This document shows positions 34,666 through 43,193 of a stretch of DNA of 64,000 bases, piece by piece (the stretch's first letter is position 1; each line of letters opens with the position of its first letter). A model generated the notes under the pieces. That model was not told the origin of the DNA, made no database searches, and worked only from the letters and a program-made list of their open reading frames with translations. Source of the stretch: Chryseobacterium indologenes (GTDB lineage Bacteria > Bacteroidota > Bacteroidia > Flavobacteriales > Weeksellaceae); NCBI GenBank assembly GCA_001013295.1, contig LAZY01000023.1, forward strand, positions 1-64,000, written 5' to 3'. The translations under genes were made by a program, and so were the position numbers.

Positions 34666-34702
34666 AAAAAGAAAAGAATTCGTTATGAATTCTTTTCTTT
34701 TT
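34666..34702. terminator. Bidirectional terminator overlapping the helicase stop codon
   Basis: AAAAAGAAAAGAATTC (34666-34681) pairs exactly with GAATTCTTTTCTTTTT (34687-34702). The right arm encodes the last codons and stop of the minus-strand helicase (stop at 34683-34685), and the left arm terminates the astacin gene. Confidence 0.75.
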
Positions 34703-36809
34703 TGTAGTTATAGTGATTGATCAGAATCCTGATCTCATTAAATTCAAAATCACTTGGCAGTGCACTCTTCCACTCCGTTAAGGTTTCGTGCGGATTTTTG
34801 TAGAATTCCGTTTCAAAAGCTTTAATCTTATCTGAAGTGATTACTCTTGAAATATCCAGCAATCCCTGTTCTGCAAATTTGGCAAGATGTCCGATAACGG
34901 TTTCTTTTACCAAACCTCTTTCCAGGGCAATTTCCCCAATGGTTTTTCCTTGTTCAAATAACTGGAATGTCAGAACCTGGGACGGAACTTTGACAATTTT
35001 AAGGCTGATTTCCTTATCATTCTTTTCATCTAAAAGCCTCGTATCAAGAAGATGAACATCTTTCAGGTTATTTAGATATTCTTCAATATCCTCCAGCCAG
35101 CTTTTAAACTCTTCGTTGTACTGCTTCAGACCTTTTGCGCCTTTGATTTCAGCATAAAACTCCTTTAAAGGATCAAATATTTTATTCCGGATTTCTGTAA
35201 AGAAGAAATTGACTGCTCCTTTTGATTTGCTTTCAATTTCTGACCATTCTTCTTTCTGGGCAATAAAATTGTTAACCTTCTGGAAAATCACCCGCTCCAG
35301 TTTTTCAAAGATCTTTCCGAGATTAACCGCCTCGTGTTTCAGCTGAAGATACAGCTGTTTGGCTTTAACGTGATCTAGATTTTTAGTAACGATGGAAAGA
35401 TTGTTCCAGTCTTCAACTTCTTTTAAAAACCATAAACAATCTACCGTACGAAGTACTTTTCTGATGCTGTAGTCATATTTTTCCTGATTCAGAATTTCTT
35501 CTACATGATCGTTAGCAACGGTATCCGTATGGAAATGCTGGATCCTGTCATCTTTAAAGATCACTTCAGGAGTAATTTTTGATTTTAAAACAATTCCTTC
35601 CAGCGTTCTGCATCGGGACAAAGCAACATATACCTGCCCGGCAGTAAAACTTTTACCGGCATCAATGATTACTTTATCAAACGTCAGTCCCTGGCTTTTA
35701 TGAATGGTAACGGCCCAGGCAAGTTTTATCGGAAACTGTTCAAAGCTTCCCAGCACTTCTTCCTGAATGTTTTTATCGGTATCAAGGAAATATTTTTTCT
35801 GTTCCCAGGTTTCCCTTTTTACAACAATTTCTCTTTCACTTTCATCCAGAACAACCCGGATTTCATTTTCATCCAGACCGATAATCTCACCCAGCTTCCC
35901 GTTAAAATATTTCTTTTCTCCGGAAATATCATTTCTGATAAACATGATCTGAGCTCCGATTTTCAATTCCAGAAACTGCTCATTGGGATATTGATTTTCT
36001 TTAAAATCTCCTACAAGTTTTGCTTCATACGTTTCAGCATCCACTTTAATCTCTGCTAATTTTTCCTGGTTGATCTCATCCGCCATCTTATTGTGAGAAC
36101 ACAGATAAACATAGGATTCTTTTCCCATGTCAAAATCAGGATCATACCTTTTATTAAGGTGATCAAAATCGATATTGGCTACATCGCCGTCACGAATCGC
36201 ATTCAGAATCTCCAAAAATTCTTCATCAGACTGGCGATAAACTTTTGTGAGCTCAATGGTAACGATCGGAATATCTTTGATGGCGTGGCTATCGAAAAAG
36301 AAAGGCGAGTTGTAATACATTTTCAGAATATGTTCATCCCTCACCACCGGTGGCAGCTGATATAAATCTCCGATAAACAGCATTTGTACTCCACCAAATC
36401 TTTGGTTATTTCTTCGGATAAACCGTAAGGAAAAATCCATCATATCCAGCACATCAGCCCTTAACATGGAAACCTCATCAATAATAATGATCTCAACTTC
36501 TCTTAAAAGCTTGAGTTTATCTTTTCTGTATTTGAAATGAGGCATCAGATCGGCAATATTATTTGCCAAACTGGTATCTATCCTTTCTGTAGTAGGAAGA
36601 AAGGTTCTCAACGGCAAACCAAACATGGAGTGGATGGTAACTCCTCCTGCATTGATTGCAGCAATTCCCGTAGGAGCCACAACAATATGTTTTTTCTTTG
36701 TCCGCTTTACAAAATCATTAAGAAACGTCGTTTTTCCCGTCCCGGCTTTCCCGGTCAGAAAAACACTTCTGCTGGTGTACTCTAATAAGTCAAAAAAATG
36801 ATTGTTCAT
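34683..36809 (-). CDS. PIF1/RecD-like SF1 DNA helicase with C-terminal helix-turn-helix domain
   Basis: The 708-residue protein has a P-loop near the N terminus (LTGKAGTGKTTFLNDFV) and the PIF1-type APTGIAAINAGGVTIHSMFG segment. Further motifs are IIIDEVSMLRADVLD (Walker B), FIGDLYQLPPVV, AWAVTIHKSQGLTFDKV and QVYVALSRCRTLEG (motif VI). The C-terminal ~80 residues hold an HTH_40-like unit (GKTIGEIALERGLVKETVIG). It is probably a 5'-3' helicase for structured DNA or replication-repair intermediates, by analogy with PIF1. It is divergent from the lipoprotein at 36893. Its last codons lie within a terminator hairpin. Confidence 0.92.
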   Translation of the reverse strand: MNNHFFDLLEYTSRSVFLTGKAGTGKTTFLNDFVKRTKKKHIVVAPTGIAAINAGGVTIHSMFGLPLRTFLPTTERIDTSLANNIADLMPHFKYRKDKLKLLREVEIIIIDEVSMLRADVLDMMDFSLRFIRRNNQRFGGVQMLFIGDLYQLPPVVRDEHILKMYYNSPFFFDSHAIKDIPIVTIELTKVYRQSDEEFLEILNAIRDGDVANIDFDHLNKRYDPDFDMGKESYVYLCSHNKMADEINQEKLAEIKVDAETYEAKLVGDFKENQYPNEQFLELKIGAQIMFIRNDISGEKKYFNGKLGEIIGLDENEIRVVLDESEREIVVKRETWEQKKYFLDTDKNIQEEVLGSFEQFPIKLAWAVTIHKSQGLTFDKVIIDAGKSFTAGQVYVALSRCRTLEGIVLKSKITPEVIFKDDRIQHFHTDTVANDHVEEILNQEKYDYSIRKVLRTVDCLWFLKEVEDWNNLSIVTKNLDHVKAKQLYLQLKHEAVNLGKIFEKLERVIFQKVNNFIAQKEEWSEIESKSKGAVNFFFTEIRNKIFDPLKEFYAEIKGAKGLKQYNEEFKSWLEDIEEYLNNLKDVHLLDTRLLDEKNDKEISLKIVKVPSQVLTFQLFEQGKTIGEIALERGLVKETVIGHLAKFAEQGLLDISRVITSDKIKAFETEFYKNPHETLTEWKSALPSDFEFNEIRILINHYNYKKEKNS

Positions 36810-36892
36810 CTGTTGTCAAAAATACGGAAATGAATTTGAATTTCTTACCTTGGCATAAGTTTTGAAAATTCTTAAAAAGAAAAAAGTCTACT

Positions 36893-37345
36893 GTGAAAAA
36901 AATTTTACGATCTATCCCAGCTTTAGTATTATGTACTACAATGAGTCTGGTTTCCTGCAATACATCGAAGAACCTGAATACCAATCTTCCTGTAGATATT
37001 GCCAACAGACCCGCTGATGAAGACAGTCAGAAGTACGATCAGGCTCAACTGGATAAATTAAAGGCATCTATTGAATCTGAAGTCAACGGACTGGAATGTA
37101 AAGATGCAAGTGAGTGGGCTTTTACACCAATGGGAGCAAAATCCTGTGGTGGTCCTCAGCAATATATTGCTTATCCTAAAAAAATAGAAGCCACTTTCTT
37201 AGCCAGAGTCAATGACTATACGGATAAAGTAAGGGTTTTCAACGAAAAATATAATATCATGTCCGATTGTGCGGTTATCCCCTCACCTACCTCTCTCAAA
37301 TGTATCAAGGGAAAGATCAGACTCATCACCCCGGACAAGGATTAA
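36893..37345 (+). CDS. Small predicted lipoprotein, GTG start
   Basis: The 150-residue product has a signal with lipobox SLVSC (Cys ~24) and starts with GTG; no ATG gives a signal peptide. The mature part has a helical segment (DSQKYDQAQLDKLKASIESEV) and several Cys (ECKDASEW, KSCGGPQQ, SDCAV, LKCIKGK) that could form disulfides. GGPQQYIAYPKKIEATFLARVNDYT recalls other small flavobacterial lipoproteins, but I know no function. A terminator follows. Confidence 0.78.
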   Translation: MKKILRSIPALVLCTTMSLVSCNTSKNLNTNLPVDIANRPADEDSQKYDQAQLDKLKASIESEVNGLECKDASEWAFTPMGAKSCGGPQQYIAYPKKIEATFLARVNDYTDKVRVFNEKYNIMSDCAVIPSPTSLKCIKGKIRLITPDKD

Positions 37346-37375
37346 AAATAAAGCAAAGGTTCCCTATCAAATCGA

Positions 37376-37405
37376 AAAACGCTCTGTCTCAGGACAGAGC
37401 GTTTT
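37376..37405. terminator. Terminator between the lipoprotein and the carbonic anhydrase-like gene
   Basis: AAAACGCTCTGTC (37376-37388) pairs perfectly with GACAGAGCGTTTT (37393-37405) with a 4-base loop. The symmetrical A/T flanks let it work in both directions for these convergent genes. Confidence 0.85.
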
Positions 37406-37495
37406 ATGTGTATTCTGATCAATGTCAATGATCAACTTCAGTTCAAAAAAATTGATAAGCGCAGCGAATTGACTATTGATTCACCAAACAACAGA

Positions 37496-38032
37496 TTATA
37501 ACTGGTGATCTTTTACATTTTCTTTATACCATGAAGAGTATTTCACATAATTATCTGCAATTCTGTTCACCTCTCCTTCCAATAACTGAGCATTAATATC
37601 TTTAATTTTTTTCGCCGGAACACCACCCCAGACTTCCCCGGATTTAATATGCGTTCCCTGGGTCACCACTGAACCTGCTCCTACAATAGAATTTTCTTCT
37701 ACTAAACAGTCATCCATCACGATAGCTCCCATTCCGATAAGAACGTTGTCTTTGATCGTACATCCGTGAACGATAGCATTGTGGCCGATAGAAACATTAT
37801 TACCGATATTCAAAGGGTGTTTCTGGTAGGTACAGTGCAACATTGCATTATCCTGAACATTTACTTTGTCTCCCATTTTAATGTAGTGTACATCTCCTCG
37901 GATCACAGCGTTATACCAGACGCTGCAGTCTCTTCCCATCGTAACATCACCAATAATGGTAGCGGTCTCCGCTAAAAATGTATTCTCTCCGATCTGTGGT
38001 ATTTTTCCTAAAAGTTCTTTTATAAGTGCCAT
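37496..38032 (-). CDS. Gamma carbonic anhydrase-family hexapeptide-repeat protein
   Basis: This 178-residue left-handed beta-helix protein is of the Cam/YrdA type. Hexapeptide turns run from ~15 to 135, and three metal-binding His are visible in MLHCTYQKHPLN and SIGHNAIVHGC. The C-terminal helix covers ~145-178. Carbonic anhydrase activity is proved for only a few relatives; acetyltransferase-like folds are an alternative. It stands alone, upstream of repeat-rich DNA and divergent from the NifU-type gene. Confidence 0.9.
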   Translation of the reverse strand: MALIKELLGKIPQIGENTFLAETATIIGDVTMGRDCSVWYNAVIRGDVHYIKMGDKVNVQDNAMLHCTYQKHPLNIGNNVSIGHNAIVHGCTIKDNVLIGMGAIVMDDCLVEENSIVGAGSVVTQGTHIKSGEVWGGVPAKKIKDINAQLLEGEVNRIADNYVKYSSWYKENVKDHQL

Positions 38033-38102
38033 AGTTTTAATTTGAAAATTTGAAAAATAAGCTCATTTGAAAATTACGATTTTTCGAGTTTAATTTCCCG
38101 AA

Positions 38103-38168
38103 TCTAACTTCTAAATTATAGCGATAGCAAAAATCTAACTCTCAATTTCCAGCTTCTAACTTCTAATG
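38103..38168. repeat. Heptad array TCTAACT (2 + 5 units)
   Basis: Two units at 38103-38116 (TCTAACT, TCTAAAT) and five at 38134-38168 (TCTAACT, CTCAATT, TCCAGCT, TCTAACT, TCTAATG) keep exact 7-bp pitch. Just upstream (38040-38073) are three copies of ATTTGAAA. The array ends 2 bases before the -7 box of the NifU-type gene. Confidence 0.75.
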
Positions 38169-38170
38169 CG

Positions 38171-38178
38171 TATTTTTG
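38171..38178 (+). promoter_or_regulatory. -7 box of the NifU-type gene
   Basis: TATTTTTG matches TAnnTTTG and ends 21 bases before the ATG at 38200. The -33 region would fall inside the TCTAACT heptad array. Confidence 0.55.
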
Positions 38179-38199
38179 TATCTCAAATTTAACGAAAAA

Positions 38200-39078
38200 A
38201 TGCGTACCGTACTTATAGAACCAACCGAAAACCCGAAAGTGATGAAATTTGTTGCAGATTACAACTTGATTCCAGGGTCTTTAGAGTTGGACAGAAACTC
38301 AGATATTTCAGAAATTCCTTTAGCTCAGGAACTTTTCAATTATCCGTTTGTAGAAAGAATTTTCATTACAGCTAATTTTGTAGCTGTAGCTAAACAGGAT
38401 ACTGTTGAATGGGAACATGTAGCGGAAAATCTGAAAAATGCGATTGAGGATGAATTACTGGCCAACCCAAGAATTTATCTTCAGAAGAAAAAAGAAATGT
38501 ATCAGATCTATGCAGAGATGACTCCCAATCCTAATGTAATGAAATTCGTTTCGAGTAAATTACTGATGGATGGTTTCGTGGAAGTAAAATCGAAAGAAGC
38601 TGCTGAAGAAGTTCCTTTGGCATTGGCTATTTTTAAAGAGTTTGATTTTGCAACGGAGGTTTTCATTTCTGATAATTTCGTAGCCGTTACAAGAGACAAT
38701 TCTGTAGAATGGCACCAGGTAATGATGACGGTTCGTGCACTGATCGCTGAATACCTTCAAAACGGAGGGGAAATCGCAAAAATTGAGCCTCAGAAGCATG
38801 AAAATCCAGTTGAAAAAATCATCAACAGAGATTATACGGAAGATGAACAGAAGATTTCTGACATCTTAAATGAATATGTGGCTCCTGCAGTGGAAAATGA
38901 TGGTGGAAAGATTTCTTTAATGGAATATGATCAGGAGAACAAAACAGCAAAAATGCTTTTACAGGGAGCATGCTCCGGTTGTCCAAGCTCTACGGCTACC
39001 TTGAAGAACGGAATTGAAAATATTTTAAAACAATTCGTTCCTGATCTTGTAGAAAGAGTAGAGGCAGTAAACGGATAA
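38200..39078 (+). CDS. NifU-type Fe-S scaffold protein with two tandem Nfu N domains
   Basis: The protein has 292 residues from the ATG at 38200; an upstream Met at 38176 sits on the -7 box, so I reject it. Two Nfu N-terminal scaffold domains follow each other: ~1-95, with TENPKVMKFVADYNL, and ~105-195, with TPNPNVMKFVSSKLL. A C-terminal NifU domain (~215-292) has the cluster ligands CSGCPSS. It should deliver Fe-S clusters to client proteins in the cytoplasm. Duplication of the N domain is the unusual point. A flavin reductase gene starts 9 bases later and hemH follows, suggesting an operon tied to iron cofactor supply. Confidence 0.93.
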   Translation: MRTVLIEPTENPKVMKFVADYNLIPGSLELDRNSDISEIPLAQELFNYPFVERIFITANFVAVAKQDTVEWEHVAENLKNAIEDELLANPRIYLQKKKEMYQIYAEMTPNPNVMKFVSSKLLMDGFVEVKSKEAAEEVPLALAIFKEFDFATEVFISDNFVAVTRDNSVEWHQVMMTVRALIAEYLQNGGEIAKIEPQKHENPVEKIINRDYTEDEQKISDILNEYVAPAVENDGGKISLMEYDQENKTAKMLLQGACSGCPSSTATLKNGIENILKQFVPDLVERVEAVNG

Positions 39079-39087
39079 TTAACCCTT

Positions 39088-39615
39088 ATGATGTCTCCCA
39101 GAAAGATACTGATCATTATCGGAAGTGCCACAAAGAATTCCAGCAATCAGAAACTCATGGAACAGGTATTGGAAAAAAATCCCAGTATTCATTTCCAGAT
39201 GTATGATGATCTTTCGGTTCTTCCCCACTTTGATACTTCTCTGACTGATGTTGATACTCCCGAAGAAGTTGTGAAAATCAGGGAAGATATTAATGATTCG
39301 GCGGGAGTAGTGTTTTCTACCCCGGAATATATTTTCAGTATCCCAAGCAGATTGAAAAATCTATTGGAATGGTGTGTTTCCACCAATGTTTTTTCAGATA
39401 AACCTGTTGCAGTGATTACAGGGTCTGCCAGCGGAGAGAAAGGTCATGAGGAATTGTTATTGCTTTTAACGACACTTGGAGCGAAAACTGATGATAAACA
39501 TCAGCTTTTAATAAAAGGGATAAAAGGTAAATTGGAGTCTGATGGCTCGGTTGAAAGTAATACCTTTGTCAAAGTATCAGAATTAGTAACAGATTTTATC
39601 ACTTCTGTTTCATAA
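39088..39615 (+). CDS. NADPH-dependent FMN reductase-family protein
   Basis: This 175-residue flavodoxin-like enzyme has an N-terminal phosphate loop IIGSATKNSSNQKLMEQV and the family motif FSTPEYIFSIPSRLKNLLEW. The two start codons (MMSP) cannot be told apart. It lies 9 bases after the NifU-type gene and 15 bases before hemH, so all three likely share a transcript. A quinone or iron reductase role is possible but unproved. Confidence 0.9.
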   Translation: MMSPRKILIIIGSATKNSSNQKLMEQVLEKNPSIHFQMYDDLSVLPHFDTSLTDVDTPEEVVKIREDINDSAGVVFSTPEYIFSIPSRLKNLLEWCVSTNVFSDKPVAVITGSASGEKGHEELLLLLTTLGAKTDDKHQLLIKGIKGKLESDGSVESNTFVKVSELVTDFITSVS

Positions 39616-39630
39616 TTAAAACATAAAATA

Positions 39631-40659
39631 TTGAATAGTAAAGGAATTTTATTGGTCAATCTCGGATCACCGAGGTCTACGGCTGTAAACGATGTAAAGG
39701 AATATCTTGATGAATTTTTGATGGACGAAAGAGTGATCGACTATCGTTGGATCTTCCGTGCTCTTCTTGTACAAGGAATTATTCTGAAAACAAGACCTGC
39801 CAAATCTGCAGAAGCTTATAAAACGGTTTGGACAGATGAGGGGTCGCCACTGATTGTCATTACTGAGAAAATTCAGAGAAAACTTCAGAAACTGGTAGAC
39901 GTTCCTGTGGAAATCGGGATGAGGTATGCTGAGCCAAGCATTGAAACCGGTATTCAGAAGCTGGTTGACCAGGGAATTTCAGAAATCGTTCTATTTCCTT
40001 TATATCCTCAGTATGCAATGAGTACTACGGAAACCGTTATTGAAAAAGCTGAAGAAGTAAGGAAAAAGAAATTTCCGCAGGTGAAGATCAATTATATTCA
40101 GCCTTTCTATAACAGGGATATTTACATCAACTGTCTTGCAGAAAGCATTAAAGAGAAGCTTCCTGAGAATTTTGATGCCTTGCAGTTTTCTTACCACGGA
40201 GTTCCGGAAAGGCACATATATAAGACCGACCCTACCCAAACCTGTAATCTTAATGACTGCTGCTCCAGAGATGAAAACCCTAGCCACCAGTTCTGTTATC
40301 GCCATCAATGTTATAAAACAACGCAGCTTGTGATCGATAAACTGAATCTACCAAAAGAGAAAACCATTGTTTCTTTCCAGTCAAGGCTGGGAAAAGATAA
40401 ATGGATAGAACCTTATACTGACGAAACACTGGAAACAATTGGTAAAAAAGGCATAAAAAATCTGGCCATTGTATGCCCGGCTTTCGTATCTGACTGTCTT
40501 GAAACACTGGAAGAAATTTCTGTAGAAGGTAAAGAACAGTTCATGCATGGAGGGGGAGAGAATTTCCATTATATTCCGTGTCTGAATGATGAAGACCGAT
40601 GGATAGAGGTGGTAAAGACACTTTGTGAAGAAAAGCTCAATGATTTTTATTTTGTATAA
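39631..40659 (+). CDS. hemH: Ferrochelatase, TTG start, Cys-rich insertion
   Basis: HemH inserts Fe2+ into protoporphyrin IX, the last step of haem synthesis. The protein has 342 residues; the start codon is TTG at 39631, immediately before NSKGILLVNLGSP, the family's invariant opening. The catalytic His is in QFSYHGVPERH, and the later active-site region is SFQSRLGKDKWIEPYTDETL. Between them lies a Cys-rich segment (C-NLND-CC, then QFCYRHQC) that may be a 2Fe-2S site, as in some bacterial ferrochelatases. CPAFVSDCLETLEEI follows. It is third in the run after the NifU-type and flavin reductase genes. Confidence 0.96.
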   Translation: MNSKGILLVNLGSPRSTAVNDVKEYLDEFLMDERVIDYRWIFRALLVQGIILKTRPAKSAEAYKTVWTDEGSPLIVITEKIQRKLQKLVDVPVEIGMRYAEPSIETGIQKLVDQGISEIVLFPLYPQYAMSTTETVIEKAEEVRKKKFPQVKINYIQPFYNRDIYINCLAESIKEKLPENFDALQFSYHGVPERHIYKTDPTQTCNLNDCCSRDENPSHQFCYRHQCYKTTQLVIDKLNLPKEKTIVSFQSRLGKDKWIEPYTDETLETIGKKGIKNLAIVCPAFVSDCLETLEEISVEGKEQFMHGGGENFHYIPCLNDEDRWIEVVKTLCEEKLNDFYFV

Positions 40660-40682
40660 ATCTATTGATTCAAAAATAAAAC

Positions 40683-40715
40683 AAAAGGCCGTAAGAAAAC
40701 ACTTGCGGCCTTTTT
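40683..40715. terminator. Terminator between hemH and the M4 protease gene
   Basis: AAAAGGCCGTAAG pairs with CTTGCGGCCTTTT (one G-T pair), with T or A runs on both sides. It suits both convergent genes. Confidence 0.85.
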
Positions 40716-40739
40716 GTTGAAATATATTAAAAATTTGGT

Positions 40740-42701
40740 TTACTTTTTAATCAGGCTTCCCGCCTTCTGTCCGTTGACCATCACAATGTATACTCCGGGA
40801 AGAATACCAGACGGAATCTGAATTTCCAGCCTGTTCATTCCTTCAGTCATATTCACTTTTTCAGAGATCTCTCTTTTCCCTGTCAGGCCAATCAGCTCTA
40901 CCGCTCCTCTTCCTGCTTTTCCTTCAAAGCTCACTGTAAATCTGTCCGTTGCCGGATTAGGACTTATCGTATAAGGAGAAACATTATCTACAGCTGCTGC
41001 CATAAGTCCGGCAGGAGAAGTTCCCCCTCCTACTCCTACAGCGTTCCATGCATTGGTAACCTGAGTCACTTCGTTACTGCCTGCTCCATATAAATCTGTT
41101 GCTGCCTGAAGAGAATATGTTCTTGTATTGGCATACGTAGAGGTAGAAGTAAGATAAGTTGTCAGGGTACGGTATGCAATTGCACCTGCTTTATCCAAAC
41201 CTATACCTGAAACATTATAGGCAAATCCATTATCATTAGTCCCTGAACCTCCGGTTACCAATAAATAATACCAGAAATTCAGAACTCCGGAATTGGTATG
41301 AACCCCACAATAGTCATTGGTTGTTTGTCCCGGAACAGCACAGCCTGTAGTCGTTGCATCTTTCCAGTAGGTTCCTTTATAAGTATCTGGCTGACGGTAA
41401 GCATTAGGATTAGACATATCCCGGATCACGTAATTAAAATCCTCTCCTAAGGTCCAGCTTGCCTTGGTGGGTCTTGCCCATCGTTCTATTGTATTTCCGA
41501 AAATATCAGAGAATCCTTCATTTAAAGCTCCCGGCTCTCTCTGATAGACAAGATTGGCCGTTTTGGAAGTCATACCATGAGTAATTTCATGTCCGCAGAC
41601 ATCAATAGCCGTTAAAGGTTTTCCTCCATTTGTTGTAGAGCTGCCATCTCCATACAGCATTCTGGATCCGTCCCAATAGGCATTGAATAAGTTATTTGAA
41701 TAATGAACATAAGATTTGATTGCAAAATTATTGTTGTCAATACTCTTTCTTCCGAACTTTGTATAGTAATAATCCAATGTCATTTCAGCTCCCCAATGGG
41801 CATCGGTGGCATATTCATCTTTATTGGTATTCACATTATTCCATACATTATCGGTATCTGTAAAATCTACCGCTCCGGATAAATTGGTACTTTTTTTCGC
41901 ATTGTATGTTTCTACAGCTGTACCGGCATTTCTCCCTGTTTCTCTCAACCTGTAGCTTCCGTTGTAAGAATCTGTAGTGATATTGCGGCTTCCGCTATAG
42001 ACTGTTGTAGCAGTTCCCGGGGAATTGACTTCATGAATAATAGCGTCAGTCCCTAAAACATTTCCGTTTTTGGCATCTACAAAAACATATTGTCTGCTGA
42101 GTGGTTTTTCTGAGTAAATATCAAACTTATAAGCTAATTTTAAATCTTTTAATTTTTCATCGGAAGGATCGGAATAATACACCAGCTCTCCTTTCGGGGC
42201 AAAACTGGCATCTGCATTATTGGTTTCTCTTTTCACAAAATCTTCTTCGTCTTTGTTTTGCCATTTGTATGAATCAGCTCCTACAAATGACAGAGCACTT
42301 TGCAAAGCCACATCTTCAGAGATATTGGCTTTCTTTTCAGTGATCTTTGGTGTTTTAAGGATCCATGAACCAGACTGCCCTACAATTTTACCGTCTCTGG
42401 TCTGCACGGCCATCATTCCGTATTCTACAGGAATATCATTGATGGTTTGCTGAAAACGATGGGTTTCAAATCCTAATTCATCCTTTTCATGTCCCAACTT
42501 ACGGCCCTGCCCCGGAGAAAGTCTCTGAGAAGCTTCATCAAATAAAACAGGACTTCCCTGAAAAGTAGGCCCATTTTTCTCAAATCGCATAAATTCTGCG
42601 TGTAATCCGTTTTTACCCGGAGCAATTTTCGATGGGGTGTTTTGTCCAAAAACAAAAGAACACGCGGCAACACTTGCCACTAAGATAAATTTTGCTTTCA
42701 T
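40740..42701 (-). CDS. Secreted M4 (thermolysin-family) metalloprotease with T9SS type A sorting domain
   Basis: The 653-residue precursor has a signal peptide (ending FVFGQ, ~20), an FTP/PepSY pro-region (~30-220), and a catalytic domain (~235-550). Zinc motif HEITHGMT and the third-ligand motif NEGFSDIFG are present, as is the late catalytic His region NFWYYLLV. A C-terminal T9SS domain (~575-653, motif ISPNPATDRF) marks it for export through the type IX system. It is an extracellular broad-specificity protease that should aid protein degradation. It is a single gene with terminators on both sides. Confidence 0.95.
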   Translation of the reverse strand: MKAKFILVASVAACSFVFGQNTPSKIAPGKNGLHAEFMRFEKNGPTFQGSPVLFDEASQRLSPGQGRKLGHEKDELGFETHRFQQTINDIPVEYGMMAVQTRDGKIVGQSGSWILKTPKITEKKANISEDVALQSALSFVGADSYKWQNKDEEDFVKRETNNADASFAPKGELVYYSDPSDEKLKDLKLAYKFDIYSEKPLSRQYVFVDAKNGNVLGTDAIIHEVNSPGTATTVYSGSRNITTDSYNGSYRLRETGRNAGTAVETYNAKKSTNLSGAVDFTDTDNVWNNVNTNKDEYATDAHWGAEMTLDYYYTKFGRKSIDNNNFAIKSYVHYSNNLFNAYWDGSRMLYGDGSSTTNGGKPLTAIDVCGHEITHGMTSKTANLVYQREPGALNEGFSDIFGNTIERWARPTKASWTLGEDFNYVIRDMSNPNAYRQPDTYKGTYWKDATTTGCAVPGQTTNDYCGVHTNSGVLNFWYYLLVTGGSGTNDNGFAYNVSGIGLDKAGAIAYRTLTTYLTSTSTYANTRTYSLQAATDLYGAGSNEVTQVTNAWNAVGVGGGTSPAGLMAAAVDNVSPYTISPNPATDRFTVSFEGKAGRGAVELIGLTGKREISEKVNMTEGMNRLEIQIPSGILPGVYIVMVNGQKAGSLIKK

Positions 42702-42997
42702 AATAATATTTTTGTTTTGATTGTGGAAACGAATTTATAAACTTTTCACAATACAAAGATATATTTATTGATTAAAATTCAATTGAAAATATAAATCATT
42801 AAACAAAACACAATAATGATTTTAAAAAGAAGAGAATTAATTAAAGATAATTTTATTTTAACAGATATTTTACATTAAAATAATTAATAAAAATCAAAAT
42901 TTTGTGAATTATTATTTTTCACTATGTTGTGCATTATAATTTTGAAAAAAAAAGGACGGCCTTCAAAGAGATTGTCCCTTTTTTTTATTTTATCTAT

Positions 42998-43030
42998 AAA
43001 CCTAACAGGTTTTAGAAACCTGTTAGGTTT
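42998..43030. repeat. Perfect 15-bp palindrome, type C element
   Basis: AAACCTAACAGGTTT (42998-43012) and its exact complement (43016-43030) are split by TAG. It is not next to a stop codon and has no T-run, so it is not an ordinary terminator. Confidence 0.7.
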
Positions 43031-43126
43031 GACTCTCCACATTTTATAGAATAAAAAATTCTGTACTTAAAATATATCAAAGGTCGTTTAGTCGCTCATC
43101 CATTACATTCTCAACAATGATAAAAA

Positions 43127-43153
43127 AATGCTACCTCTCCAGAGATAGCATTC
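43127..43153 (-). terminator. Terminator of the plug protein gene
   Basis: AATGCTACCTCT pairs with AGAGATAGCATT, with a G-U pair in the minus-strand RNA, followed by a T-run in the minus direction. Confidence 0.7.
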
Positions 43154-43193
43154 GTTTTTATTTAAATGTAAAATTATATAAGAATAAGCATCA

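Larger units (their letters stand above)
42702..43193. other. Gene-free region between the M4 protease and the plug protein gene
   Basis: No ORF is supported. It begins with the AT-rich promoter region of the protease. It then holds a hairpin with long A and T flanks (about 42944-42989, GGAC / GTCC), a perfect 15-bp palindrome at 42998-43030, and the terminator of the plug gene at 43127-43153. Confidence 0.6.
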
